From Peronospora farinosa (Eukaryota > Oomycota > Peronosporomycetes > Peronosporales > Peronosporaceae), in contig CANTFK010000980.1 of NCBI GenBank assembly GCA_947646735.1, forward strand, positions 530,242 through 594,241: a stretch of DNA of 64,000 nucleotides, in the 5' to 3' direction. Position 1 is the stretch's first letter. Every line of letters begins with the position of its first letter. Under the pieces are notes generated by a model. That model had not been told where the DNA came from, did no database searches, and saw only the letters and a program-made list of their open reading frames with translations. Below are positions 19,782 through 30,555 of this stretch, in pieces. The position numbers were made by a program, and so were the translations under genes.

Positions 19782-22700
19782 TTACTGCGCTATCTTGGCC
19801 AGCGACGCGATGGCGTAAATCTTAATCTCGGAGCCGCCATCAACCTTGACGATACCATCAGACGCATCTGTACCGATCAGCGAGCCCCTAGTGCCTGCTT
19901 CATCGCCTGACAAGATGATCACAGTGTCTTGTTTCTCCGGCATCACCGGCCGCACACTGTTTAACGACACAGTGATCACGCGACCATCTACATCGAGTGA
20001 GCACGAACTACCACTCACGCTGGTAATGGCGCCCACTCTGCCAATCTGTTCACCAACGATCACTTCAACCTCCACGCCCTTCATCTTCCATGTTACTTCT
20101 CCGCTAGCAAGTCCACCCGCAGAGTCGTTTGCGTCCTGGTTGAAGGCAGGCGTGACAGGAACCCCGTTGCCTCCCATCATGCCAGGCGTCGCTGCAGGTG
20201 TGGCAGCAGAGTTCATACGACCCATGGGAGTTGCCACGCCGAAGCCAGGAGTCATTGGATTGTGGTTGTATCCCGGAGTATTGATTCCTGGAGTCACGGG
20301 GTTAAGACCAGGGGTCATCGCCGACAAGCCAGGTGTCGTAGGGTTAAAGCCAGGAGTCATCGGTTCCATTCCCATTGGCTCGTGGCCCATACCAGGTGTG
20401 GAAGCAGACAGATGTGCGGGTGTTGTCGGATTCAAACCTGGTGTCATCGGATTCAGACCGGGCGTCGTCGGGTTATGCCCCATCATGTAGGCTGGAGTCC
20501 TCGGCTGCAGTCCAGATGTCGAGTTCACTCCAGGAGTCGTAGAGTCTGCAGCTGGGGTTACAGGCATCATGCCATCTCCACTTGGAGAGCGCGGGGCTAT
20601 CATCGTCGTCGGGTTTGAATAGCGGCTTCTCGACATATCACTCGACGGCGCAGCAGGTTCCAATGGTGTGCCGAAGCTAGTAGCGTGGGTAATATCCTTT
20701 TCCTGATTCATCTGCGTTTCTAGCAGTGCATCATCATTCGCAACATTCCATGCCTCACCAGCGCGTCCGGATGATTGCGGAGTACTCATTCCACGATGCA
20801 GTGGTGTTGCCATAGGAGTCATCGCACTTCCGTGAAGTGGTGTCTGCGACGGAAGCGGCGTAGTGCCAGTCATCGGAGTTCCTGCATAGCGAGGCTTGTC
20901 CACCACTCCACCTTCACGCGTGCCAGCAACGCTGATATGTATTCGATCAATATCCACAACCTTTGCTTTGCAATGAATTTCCACTTTGACCTTTTGATCG
21001 CTTTCATCTACAACAATACCAATGTAGCCTTTCCAGCGCCCTTTTTTCACCTTCACCGTCTGTCCGATCAATTCGGATTCACGCGGGTTTCTGCCACCTC
21101 GCTGATTCTGCTGACGCATTCCAGCATCCATTCGAGGCACCGTTGACTTCGTAATCATATCCGAACGCGCCTTACTTCCTGACAGGATAACGCCACGCGC
21201 ACGTGTCACAAAGATACCCGAGTTGGTCGTGATGCGATTATTGTGAACGAAAAGATATGTCCGATAAATATGCTTCACCGTTCCACTGTGGCCTGAAAAC
21301 GTTCCTTCCACAACATTAACCATTTCCCCAACACTAACGTGGTTGTGTTTCTTGTCCAGTGCTGCTGTTGTGCGCGAAGATTGTATCTTACGCTGCACTT
21401 CCTGATCGGAGATAACCCTAGATTGACCATTCTGACAAAGTACTGTAAAGCCCTCACGCCCGACATGCGTAATCACGCCCACGTCACCATGTGCAAGAGC
21501 AACAAGGTCGTAAAGCTCTTTACCCTTGTATGAATCCAATCCTTGGGAGATCTCAGCCGACTCCTGTAAATCGCGAACGCGCACTTGGATTTCACGCGCC
21601 ATACTATCCACAAGCACAACAGCAACAGGAGCACCTTCGCTATCATCCACTGCTACGACCGTGCCAGTCTCGCCCGAATACATGCCAGATATCACCTTAA
21701 TGTGATCACCAACCTTCACGTACTTCATAAGCTGTTTTAGCTGAAAGTCCAAGATCGTATCCTTAATTTCTTCGTGAAGCGGCATGACACGGACGGTGTC
21801 GTTGGCTGTGTTAGTATTCAGCACGACACCCATGAGGTTAATCAGGTCACCCTCAATTACACGTACCGTATCACCTTTAGTGAGCTCGACCTTATTTTTC
21901 CAATCATCAGCTTCGACAGAAGCCAGCATATCTTCAGCACTATGTTCGCCATCTTCTTCTGCAACAGACGAAAAGCGATTGATCTCATCCAGCGTCGGGT
22001 TTACGTCATCTGTTGTCAGCATGGTAGCAATGTTCACCTCCTTTATAAGAAAACCTTCCTGGTAGAAATCATTGTCAAAAAAGTCCATCATTTCTCCCGT
22101 GGAAGGATACCGGCGACGGGCCACGTCCGCTCCGGGAACCATGTTCGTGTGAAAAAGCTTTTGCGGTGGACGTTGACCTTTTTTGTATTTAAGCTGTTCC
22201 CCACCCGACAAAACAACTGGGTCCAGCCGCGGAATCATTTTCACCACAGCACGCGCCCCATTGTCAAGGATTTCGATAACTTTGCACAGATCACCCTTGT
22301 ACAATCCTGCGCGCTTCATCCGCGCCCAAGCGCCAGCAACTAGCGGTTTTCTCCGCGTTTGAACATTCAGAACCGACGTCATTTCATGAATAGGCACCAG
22401 CTTCATCGACCATTGCTGTACATCACGCAAACCATTTAGACAATCTTTCGCGTGCGGCTCGCGCTCCGCCTCCACATAGATGAAGCCCTTTGAGTTGGAG
22501 GCCACCACAGATTTGACCATCAAAGGTTCGCCACGGCGTGCAAACTCAACGAACTTGTTCATGAGTGCCACCACGAGATGCTGCTCGCGACCAGGTTTAC
22601 ACTTAAACACCCACATGCGCGGATCCTGAATGGATGGAAGAAGCGACTGCTGCGCCACTTCGCTCTGGATCACATCACCACTGTCTTCCTCACCATCGTA

Positions 22701-23087
22701 CTGTCTACGACTCTGTTGGTGGCGTTTCTTGATCCGGTTGACTATGGCCTCGGCGCTCTCTGACTCGTCAAACTGCGTGCGGTCCTGCGGCTCATAGCGG
22801 TACGAGTTTCCGGCCTCGACCTCTTCGGCCATTTGACGCTCGGATCGGTAGAAATCATCATCTTCGTCTTCTTCTTCTTCCTCGTCCTCGTCTACGTCGG
22901 CCTCCTCTTCAATAAATTTGTTGACGGGCTTACGGCGCTTCTTGGGCTTGGATTTGCTATCGACGGCCTTGCGCTTTTTCACAGGCGTCTCTTCCTCCTC
23001 TTCCTCTTCCTCTTCTGGAATTTCGTCCTCTGAAGCGTCCTCATCCTCCGACATGTTACGGTCTAGCTCCTCTTCACTCGACGACAT
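19782..23087 (-). CDS. SPT5: Transcription elongation factor SPT5 (DSIF large subunit)
   Basis: An intronless 1101-residue protein. The acidic N-terminus (residues 1-90) is followed by an NGN domain (about 155-240, starting DPRMWVFKCKPGREQHLV), which binds SPT4. Several KOW motifs follow (for example KGDTVRVIEGDLINLMGVV, VGDHIKVISGMYSGETGTVV, VGEMVNVVEGTFSGHSGTV and GQTVKVKKGRWKGYIGIV). A C-terminal repeat region (about 780-1000) is built of TPGLNP-like units, and a last KOW pair closes the protein. Known SPT5 binds RNA polymerase II and controls pausing and processivity; the repeat is the usual site of CDK9-type phosphorylation. The start at 23087 gives the expected acidic opening. It is divergent from the F-box gene, with 256 bp between starts. 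Confidence 0.97.
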   Translation of the reverse strand: MSSSEEELDRNMSEDEDASEDEIPEEEEEEEEETPVKKRKAVDSKSKPKKRRKPVNKFIEEEADVDEDEEEEEDEDDDFYRSERQMAEEVEAGNSYRYEPQDRTQFDESESAEAIVNRIKKRHQQSRRQYDGEEDSGDVIQSEVAQQSLLPSIQDPRMWVFKCKPGREQHLVVALMNKFVEFARRGEPLMVKSVVASNSKGFIYVEAEREPHAKDCLNGLRDVQQWSMKLVPIHEMTSVLNVQTRRKPLVAGAWARMKRAGLYKGDLCKVIEILDNGARAVVKMIPRLDPVVLSGGEQLKYKKGQRPPQKLFHTNMVPGADVARRRYPSTGEMMDFFDNDFYQEGFLIKEVNIATMLTTDDVNPTLDEINRFSSVAEEDGEHSAEDMLASVEADDWKNKVELTKGDTVRVIEGDLINLMGVVLNTNTANDTVRVMPLHEEIKDTILDFQLKQLMKYVKVGDHIKVISGMYSGETGTVVAVDDSEGAPVAVVLVDSMAREIQVRVRDLQESAEISQGLDSYKGKELYDLVALAHGDVGVITHVGREGFTVLCQNGQSRVISDQEVQRKIQSSRTTAALDKKHNHVSVGEMVNVVEGTFSGHSGTVKHIYRTYLFVHNNRITTNSGIFVTRARGVILSGSKARSDMITKSTVPRMDAGMRQQNQRGGRNPRESELIGQTVKVKKGRWKGYIGIVVDESDQKVKVEIHCKAKVVDIDRIHISVAGTREGGVVDKPRYAGTPMTGTTPLPSQTPLHGSAMTPMATPLHRGMSTPQSSGRAGEAWNVANDDALLETQMNQEKDITHATSFGTPLEPAAPSSDMSRSRYSNPTTMIAPRSPSGDGMMPVTPAADSTTPGVNSTSGLQPRTPAYMMGHNPTTPGLNPMTPGLNPTTPAHLSASTPGMGHEPMGMEPMTPGFNPTTPGLSAMTPGLNPVTPGINTPGYNHNPMTPGFGVATPMGRMNSAATPAATPGMMGGNGVPVTPAFNQDANDSAGGLASGEVTWKMKGVEVEVIVGEQIGRVGAITSVSGSSCSLDVDGRVITVSLNSVRPVMPEKQDTVIILSGDEAGTRGSLIGTDASDGIVKVDGGSEIKIYAIASLAKIAQ

Positions 23088-23343
23088 GGCGGTTACTACA
23101 GCTAACGTCCAAGGTTTGTTCTGGTTTCCCCCCTTCGTATGGACCTTTTAATACCGATATCAATATTACAGAGGCTTTATCAGAATCTGCACTATGTCAC
23201 CATCTCATAGAGTTGTTCTCCAATCCAAGTACGATATAAGACTAGTGACACCGAAATGATGACTATCGGTATGGTATTGTGTGCGGACATCAGCTACGTT
23301 CCCCCTCGCATTCCGAGGAATCAGGAAAGAAGCGACCGACGCG
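23088..23343. promoter_or_regulatory. Shared divergent promoter region, SPT5 / F-box-WD40 gene
   Basis: Only 256 bp lie between the two start codons, so both promoters must be here. I did not find a clear TATA box or a perfect match to the oomycete initiator. The region is mildly AT-rich near 23155-23175. Confidence 0.5.
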
Positions 23344-25287
23344 ATGGCGGATCAAGTCGACGCTGAGGTACCTGCCGCCCCGATTAACGTGATTTTAGGA
23401 AAGTCGACATTGCTGGCACGGGTGGTTGCCTTTGTGGGCTCTGTAGATACACGAGTGCTTGGTGCGTCGCTAAATGCGATAACAATGACGAAAAACGATG
23501 CTTGATTTGGTGTCTGGGATATTGACAGCTATTGTACCTGTATGTAGTGTGCTTGAACCGCAATTGGGCCAGGGAAATGATGAAGCCGTCAGTGTGGGAG
23601 ATATCAGCTGGTGTTCCGTACGAGCCGCTGCTGATCAATTGCTTCCGTCGCGCTGCCAATTACTGCTATCGTGAGGTGGACGCACCCTCCCCGTAATATT
23701 TCCTGCTTTATCATTTTTATGACGTCTTTTTAACTAGGCACTTGACTTAAGTCGTAATGCGGATGCAATGACAGTAATGTGAACCGACGAGGGTCGCCTC
23801 CTGCCATTCGAGCATGCCTGTTGAATGAGCGCACGTCCATGCGAGAATACGTGCACGACTTGAAGCTCATGACGGCGGAAAACGAGTGGTTTGACAAACG
23901 TCCTCGTTCTTTCGGCTTTGTTGACGTGCCGCAAGTAAAAAATGAGATGCAGAAGAATTCTCGGACAGCATTTGAGAATCCTGGACTGCTTAGCAACCGA
24001 TTTAGTCGAAACCAAGACGCACGAGTACGTGATCAGTGGTGTTTGCACTATGTCGAGTCATATTCTGTTAACAAAATTATCTACATGAGTGCAGCTAGTT
24101 TCGGGCACTGTTGATCAAGAGCGCGCAAATTTCTATCTGTGGTCGCTTGAAAAGCAGCAACTGCGCGCTTCAATGACACAAGCCAATGCATCGTGCTACG
24201 ACGTATGTGACGAGGCCCTAGCTATTGGCTGCTCCGACGGCGCAGTCAAGGTTTGGAGCTTTTCGGCGCTAGAAAGTCGCAACCTCGATACAACGCCGTT
24301 AGTGAATGCTTCTCCCACCATGTCAATCTCCCACCGCTCCAGCCTAGGAATGGTCCCTTTCATCAGAACACGCGCAAAGGACAAGGTAGTAAAGGTCCGA
24401 GTCGACCACAACGATGGCACTTTTCTACACTTAGCGACGTCAACAGAGAAAGGGGAAGCAAATGTTTGGGATGTCACGAAAGGAGAAATTATCGTGTCCA
24501 TTTCGTCCAGTAAAATCCACAAGTCCATGTTACCACGATCACAGAGAGAAACATGCCCGCAGATTACGAGTTTGATGCTGCTTCGTAACACGCTCGTATG
24601 CGGCACATCATGCGGTCTCATTCGTGTCTTCGATTTGCGCAGCAGCCGACTCACACACCGACTCGCTGGGCATCCAGGTATGTATTCATCATTGGATCAT
24701 TGTACCTTAATTTGCCCTGGCTAACCAGTTTTGTTAAAATGTTGCGCAGGTGCTGTCGTCAATGCAGATACTAAAGGACGGGTTTTATGGTCAGCTGGTA
24801 ATGAGGGTTCCGTACGCTGGTGGGGTGGAAAGAGCGCGAAGATATTGTCAAAATCTGCCTTGTGCGAAGGTGCGATCTCGGCTCTCGAGATGGACGAGAC
24901 TGTAGTTGTTGCAGGCTACTCAGATCAGGGTATGGAAGCTTGGGATGTGCGAACCCAACAATCTCTGTGTACATTCAGCAATCACGAACACGGTGGTGTT
25001 AAAGCGCTTCAGTTTGATAACCGCAAGCTTGTTAGTGTGTCATCAACCGGCAAGGTAATTCTCTCTGTGATGACATGGTTGCTTGTAGCTTGTGCTAAAG
25101 ATTTTCTGCTTCGTCTACTGCGTAGGCGGCGTTGTGGAGATGGTACGAGCCTAATCCTGTGCGATGGTTTAAACCTCCAAATCCCTCCGCACGCTTCGTC
25201 TCGACAAAGTTTAACGACCGGCACCTTGTGTTCGGTACCGACTGCGGAGAGCTTGTGGATTACGACCGACTCGCCACGGTTATGTAA
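23344..25287 (+). CDS. F-box-like / WD40 repeat protein
   Basis: My hand-built model has six exons: 23344-23461, 23548-23670, 23792-24024, 24095-24677, 24750-25054 and 25126-25287. Phases close to give 507 residues. The N-terminus resembles an F-box (LLARVVAFVGSVDTRVL then CLNRNWAREMMKPSVWEI). After a linker come WD40 blades, e.g. IGCSDGAVKVWSF, GEANVWDVTKGEI, LIRVFDLRSSRL, GNEGSVRWWGG, GMEAWDVRTQQSL and a last one ending YDRLATVM. F-box/WD40 proteins usually serve as substrate receptors of SCF ubiquitin ligases, with the propeller binding the substrate. The F-box call is by pattern only. The exon 2-3 junction (GTGAGG donor) is the least certain splice. Confidence 0.8.
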
Positions 25288-26026
25288 GCGATGGCGTGCA
25301 CTCCGTTGTCACCATGTCGTTTTGAGCAAGGATAGAATAGGAAGCTTCGTTCTCCTTGGACTACACGGGCGGAAAATAGTAATCGTGTTTGCCTTTTTAG
25401 TCCACGGTGTATCACTTGTTACAGCAGCGCCAGCTGCGAATCGTAAGGGTTATGCGTCAAGTTGTGTGATACTTTTTTAAAATACACAATGCGCTTCAAT
25501 TTGATTTCTTGAGCTCGCGACTTCAACGCGCCACCAATAACTTCGTTGACGTCTTTTCCGTCAACGACTAATGTGAAGTAGATCATAAACTATAATCGTA
25601 AGTGAATGGACCCTGCTAGTGCTCGCTACATAAACGACAAGACCCGCCTCATGGTGTGAATCAATTAGCTGGAACGAAGCAAAGCTCTGGGCGGCGTCCA
25701 CGTTGTTGAACAGGTACTAAGTAGCCATTCTAAGTCTAGAGCGGCTCAAAACACCCGATAGTCTACGATGTCATGGTTGCAACTCTACTCACTGCATCAA
25801 AACAAGCATTTCAGTTCAAAGCCTGACTCACGCTCAGACAGAACGCCACATCACAGACATGTATAAGGTTCGTACAAACCCTGATACAAAGCACCCTGCC
25901 TCAGTGCTTATTCTCCATCCACGGAAGCACTTTTGATAACTAAGACGCTACTGTAGCTTGCTGCTGTCGCAGGGCCCTTATCTATCACATAATCATTCCA
26001 AAGAATCACCTAGCAGCGATATGATT
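25288..26026. other. No gene recognised
   Basis: Spacer between the convergent ends of the F-box/WD40 gene and the Rieske gene. No coding frame, repeat or RNA gene was seen. Confidence 0.5.
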
Positions 26027-26661
26027 CTAAAAAGAATCGTCGTGGAACAACAAATCGGTGATCGCCGTGAACCCTACATAGAGGATTTTCAATCCATTTC
26101 TCTCTTGTCTAACACGGACCGGATAGCACTCCGCCTGGAGGTTGACCGGAACAATGCATTGACCGTCCTCGAGCGAGAAGGGCCACCTGTGTCGAGGGCA
26201 GGAGACGCATGGCGTGCCGTCAATGTCTTCGATATCACCAAGATGTAGCGAGGCGGCTTGATGGGGACATGCATTTTGAATAGCATAGAATCCACCTTCG
26301 TATTTATATATCGCCACTGTTTTTCCATTTACTCTCACCTTCGTCCCTGGGTGAATGATGATACGTCGAAATGGTGTCAATACGTCGAGGGAACAGGAAA
26401 GCCTCAAGGATATTGGACCACCCACGAACCTAACGTTGTCGTCCTTGATCCGGGTTTTGTACGTCTTCGCCCGGTTACTGTATACTCGTATTTTGTTCGA
26501 TGCTCCGTTGCTTCTACAACATCTACGACAAAAGCAAAGGATTGATTAGTGTCGAGCAGGATATGGTCTCCAGTGCCTTCTAAGACACACCAGATGGACG
26601 CACGTAAGTGCTGAACCAGAGGTAGCGTTCGTCGTCGTGTCTGTTGTGGTTTCGTTGCCAT
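26027..26661 (-). CDS. Rieske [2Fe-2S] domain protein (model uncertain)
   Basis: The minus-strand frame 26425-26027 has a clear Rieske domain: HPGTKVRVNGKTVAIYKYEGGFYAIQNACPHQ, then CVSCPRHRWPFSLEDGQC. The CPHQ and CPRHRWPF boxes hold the two Cys and two His that bind the cluster. The strand also carries an ATG-started frame 26661-26404 (MATKPQQTRRRTL...KYEYTVTG) that looks coding and overlaps in another frame. The two probably form one gene of about 200 residues, but no intron I tried joins them in phase, so either a short intron was missed or there is a one-base shift. Small Rieske proteins act as ferredoxin-like electron carriers or oxygenase parts; the substrate is unknown. Confidence 0.7.
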
Positions 26662-26911
26662 CTTGCGAGCGGCTCTGCCTCGACTTCGGCTTCTTCCCAG
26701 GATAAATCTAGATACAAGCGACTCATGTGTGGCACCGTGTTATCAGAAGTACGTTTTGAATTGGCCTAGTGTTTCCTCTCATATCATATTTCCTGTTATC
26801 CTACTAGCAAATTAGAATCCAATTTAACAGGATACCTGTTAAATATAATGTTACCCAAAAATAAGCGAGTGGAGTGGAAACCAGTTCTGGAATCTTTTCG
26901 TGAAAATTGAT
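26662..26911. promoter_or_regulatory. Shared divergent promoter region, Rieske / U2AF1 genes
   Basis: 250 bp between the two start codons of divergently read genes. The half nearer U2AF1 is AT-rich. No specific box was identified. Confidence 0.45.
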
Positions 26912-27874
26912 ATGGCGAGCAGGTACGGGGACGAGTTTCGTGGACGCGGCCGAGATCGCAGCAGAGACCGCGGGTATGGAGGAGGGGGAGGTATTGGAGG
27001 AGTCGATAGAGGGTACGGCGGTCGATCGAGCGGCGGGGGCTACGGCCGAGAACGCATGGGCGGGCGTCGCAGCGAGCAGAGTGGCGGTGGCGCTGAGCAT
27101 TTGGCGCGTATCCACGGTACGGAGGAGGACCGCGTGAACTGCCCCTTTTACTTCAAAATTGGTGCCTGCCGTCATGGTGACCGTTGCTCTCGGCTGCACA
27201 ACAAGCCCGTGTTCAGCCAGACTATCCTAGTTAGCCACATGTACCAAAACCCGATCGCACAGGTCATCGCACAGAACGGAGATCTAGCGTCACTGGACCA
27301 GCGCCAGGTGGATGAGGAATTTGAAGACTTTTACGAGGAAATATTTGAAGAGTTGTGCAAGTTTGGCAAGCTGGAGGAGCTTAACATCTGCGATAATCTA
27401 GGAGATCACCTGGTAGGCAACGTGTATGCCAAGTATGACGACGAAGAGCATGCGGCAGCGGCGCAAAAGTCTCTTTACGGTCGTTTCTATGCTGGACGAC
27501 CGCTTGTGTGCGAATTCTCGCCTGTGACGGATTTCAGAGAAGCGCGTTGCCGACAGTTTGATGAGGGTACGTGCAATCGTGGCGGCTATTGCAATTTTAT
27601 GCACATCAAGACGGTGCCGCGGTCCATGCAGCGTGAGCTAGAAAGGACGTTCAATCGCGATCATCGTGTCAAAAATCGCAGCAGGAGCAGAAGCAAGAGT
27701 AGAAGTCGCAGTGGCAGTCGTGGGCGAGGATACGTTGCGCGAGGACGCTCGCACAGTGGGTCGCATGATGCTCAGAAGGGCGAATTTTCTCGTCGCAAAG
27801 GCAGCCGTAGCCGGTCCCCGTCGCCTGCCAAGAAAGACCGCCGTAGTCGATCCCGCAGTATCCCCCACTCGTGA
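26912..27874 (+). CDS. U2AF1: U2AF small subunit (U2AF35), 3' splice-site recognition factor
   Basis: 320 residues, intronless. A first CCCH zinc finger (NCPFYFKIGACRHGDRCSRLH) is followed by a UHM/RRM (about 105-205, EELCKFGKLEELNICDN and GRPLVCEFSPVTDF), a second CCCH finger (CRQFDEGTCNRGGYCNFMH) and an RS-rich tail. In known U2AF35 the zinc fingers read the AG at the 3' splice site, and the UHM binds U2AF65. I chose the ATG at 26912. Unusually, about 60 Gly/Arg-rich residues precede the first finger, where most homologues have only a dozen or so. Part of the minus strand is open here but has no domain. Confidence 0.95.
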   Translation: MASRYGDEFRGRGRDRSRDRGYGGGGGIGGVDRGYGGRSSGGGYGRERMGGRRSEQSGGGAEHLARIHGTEEDRVNCPFYFKIGACRHGDRCSRLHNKPVFSQTILVSHMYQNPIAQVIAQNGDLASLDQRQVDEEFEDFYEEIFEELCKFGKLEELNICDNLGDHLVGNVYAKYDDEEHAAAAQKSLYGRFYAGRPLVCEFSPVTDFREARCRQFDEGTCNRGGYCNFMHIKTVPRSMQRELERTFNRDHRVKNRSRSRSKSRSRSGSRGRGYVARGRSHSGSHDAQKGEFSRRKGSRSRSPSPAKKDRRSRSRSIPHS

Positions 27875-28310
27875 GGCGAGTCGTGGGAGTTTGAAAGGAG
27901 AAGAGGGTGGCGTAGAGAACAAGCACCGAAGGTGTTTCACCCTCAAACTAGATCTCTAATTCAATGCTACATGGCCAGGTTGCTAAGCCAAGGAAAAGGT
28001 ATGTAGTAGGGCTTTTATTTCTCTCTTGTTACCATCTAGGTGTTTTGACACCTAATACATGGATTTAATCGTTCAATTTTTTAGTAGTCAGTAAAAGAAA
28101 GTATTGCTATAACAGAACAAGATGGCGAGTGACTAACTGCACGTGAGTTGATAGCAGGCTCCTGTTGCAGAAAACCTGCTACTGGCTGACACTTTGGGCT
28201 GTTCAACAACGTAAAGTAGTAGTGACTTTGAAGTTGTTTGCAAGCGAGATGTTAAAGTGCGAAAACACTTCTACAGTAAAGCTAATACTATTCCGTGCAG
28301 GTGTCGGTTA
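27875..28310. other. Intergenic, convergent gene ends
   Basis: 436 bp between the stops of U2AF1 (+) and the IFRD gene (-). It contains 3' untranslated regions and no recognisable gene. TAACTG/CAGTTA-like short matches are too weak to call a terminator. Confidence 0.5.
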
Positions 28311-29977
28311 CTAGTGAAAATCATCGTCGTAAAAGGCATCCTGCATATGCTGCTTCCGTTTACGGTCCCCCTTGAGTTCATTGCTGCGTTGCTTCCTCGA
28401 AGCAGACTTTTTGTCAAAGATATCGCTCTACTCCACACAATCAGACATCACAACAAGCCAAATCAAAAGTAGGGCTAAAAATATGACAACGCACCCTGTC
28501 CACATTGCGGTCTTCCAAAGTCTCAGGCAAGTCCAGCATCGCACGAAGCGCATTATTGTACTTGATGTGCTCCTGAAGGCCAGTCTGCAAACAATCCTTC
28601 ACCGCTTCAAATTGCTTCACAGATCGCCAAGTGCTGATCTCTAGCACCTCACCTTTCACCGTAAAAGAGACGTGTGGAGTTTCACCGGTCTATCCAAAAC
28701 AAACAACACATCAAAGTCAGTAACGATCACTTCAAAGGTTTGTCCTACATCGCACGGTTCAAATCTTACAGCAAGTGTCGAGTGAATGTCTCGAAAGACA
28801 AAACGCTGTGTCTTGCAATCCTTCTTGCTGTTTTTCTTGCTGTTGTTCTTGCTCATTTCAAGGAAACGTCCCACGATCTCTTCTCCATATGGCAGAGAAA
28901 CACCGCAACACTGCGCGCATTCGTACAGGAAAGCAACATTCTCACCGGCGGCAGAACGCACGTCGACGTCCTTGTGCTCGAGCAAGACCAGAAACTTCGG
29001 CACCAGTCTGTCAATCGTAAGCATGCAATCGGGCAAAAAAATGGTTTGCAAGACATTGTGCTGTAAGACAAACAAAACTTTCTATATATATACCTTTCCA
29101 GCAATTCATCGCTAGCGAGGATATCGTCTGAGAGGGACGAAGCAACAAGCCCCCACGAATCCAGCGCTGCTTTGCAAATATCGCCAATAATTTTCGGATT
29201 GAAAAACGTCTCGAGTAGCCCCAAAAGCTCTAAAGTGTTCTCTTCCTCAACACTGCTCAGAAAACAGATCAATGCGAGCGCACGGATCGTCTAAACACAT
29301 GACAAATGCGTAAGCATGATCTTAGATGGTAACAGGTCAATCAAACGGTAGGATGCATCACATACCGCCACCTTAACCTTTGCGGTTTTGGCTGTCTTGA
29401 TCAATGGATTTAGCACGGCTTTCGATCGCTGGTAAAAGCGCTCCTCATCATCTCCAAAAATGATTGCCAGGATCGCCAGAATACGAGATCCTAACACTGC
29501 TTCGTCTTCAGACGGCTTGCGCAAGCATCCAAGCACATTGTCGAAGAAGCTGAGGCAATTATAACTATTTCAGCGTCCTGGTCTAGCATTGTATAACTTT
29601 AATGTGGTGGTGCATGCGTACCTTTCGTTGACGTCTTCCGGTGCCAAGTATTGCAGTAGGTAGGTAGTCAGATTTTCCATGGCAGCAACCCGTGTGGTCG
29701 TTCTAAGTACATGTGCGTATAGGATAATATTGTAAAAAAGGAGCGTGCATTCTATGCTCATCAAGGCATGTATATGCACATACCTCTTCTCGGTCAGCTC
29801 TTCAATGGCCTCATCAACTTTCTGGTCGTCGTCCAAATTCTTTGAGTATCCGTCGTAGAACTCTCTGTCGTCCGACATGAAGGTCCCGCGCGTCTCCACC
29901 GACGCTATAGACGCAGCTTCATCATCATCATTTTCTTCATGACGCATGCGCCGGCCTCCTACGGCAAATTCCGTCAT
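28311..29977 (-). CDS. Interferon-related developmental regulator (IFRD) family protein
   Basis: My seven-exon model has closing phases: 29977-29784, 29702-29622, 29549-29366, 29290-29094, 29007-28770, 28689-28495 and 28427-28311, giving 401 residues. The acidic N-terminus (ENDDDEAASIASVETRG) and EAIEELTEKR helix start the IFRD region. Armadillo-like helices follow, with LAIIFGDDEE, the LVPKFLVLLEHKDVDVRSAAGENVAFLYE block typical of the family, and the FRDIHSTLATGE and VKGEVLEISTW blocks. The Lys/Arg-rich C-terminal exon ends in FYDDDFH. Animal IFRD proteins modulate transcription through histone-deacetylase complexes and stress responses; the role here is not known. It is divergent from UBA1. 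Confidence 0.88.
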
Positions 29978-30555
29978 ATAATCAGTAATTGAAGCATATT
30001 GTAGCCATTACACTTTTCACACCTCCTTGCTTCTTCCCCATTTAGATCTACTGGATTGTTGTGGATAAAGCTTCTTTCAAACTAACCGACGTTCCGCTGG
30101 TGATGGCAATGAATGTCTCATTTCATATTTCAAAAAATCGACACATTTCTTTATTGGCTTAAACCAGTTTTGACCAATCGATGAGCAAAACAGATCTGAC
30201 GCTCTGCATTTGTCGCTGAACCAAGGAGAAAACAAGGTAAGCAAGATCGCGGTTTCATACACATAGCGACACAGTTTCTTTACGGGGAACTTTCCTACCT
30301 CCGAAAATTCTCTCTCGCGTGCTAATTTCTCTTCTATGTACAGGTCACACTGCGTCTGAGAATACGACAGCAGTTTGTAACAGATTTGAAACCCTTTAAC
30401 AAGTACACGAAGCTAAGGTTAGTTTATTAAAAGGATGGATAGTATCGTGTCGTACAACTACAGTAACGGCAAGGTGCTCTATTTTTCGCTTCCTCGGCAT
30501 GGAGCACGATATTCATGTTTTCTTTCTCTTTTATTACGACGACAGCATTATTGCT
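29978..30555. promoter_or_regulatory. Shared divergent promoter region, IFRD / UBA1 genes
   Basis: 578 bp between start codons of divergent genes. A short minus-strand frame (30262-30077) has no domain and no support as a gene. No named promoter element was recognised. Confidence 0.4.

Noticed and set aside
22578..22763. Plus-strand hydrophobic small frames opposite SPT5 (also 22833-23151)
   Set aside because: They mirror the acidic N-terminus of SPT5 (Glu/Asp codons read as Phe/Leu/Ser on the other strand).
26804..27199. 131-codon minus-strand frame over the start of U2AF1
   Set aside because: Mirror of the Gly/Arg-rich coding stretch; Ala/Thr/Ser-rich with no domain.
28751..28770. tRNA B-box-like GGTTCAAATC
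   Set aside because: No A box or cloverleaf around it; lies in an intron of the IFRD gene.
30077..30262. 61-codon minus-strand frame between IFRD and UBA1
   Set aside because: No domain, no start context, in the shared promoter region.
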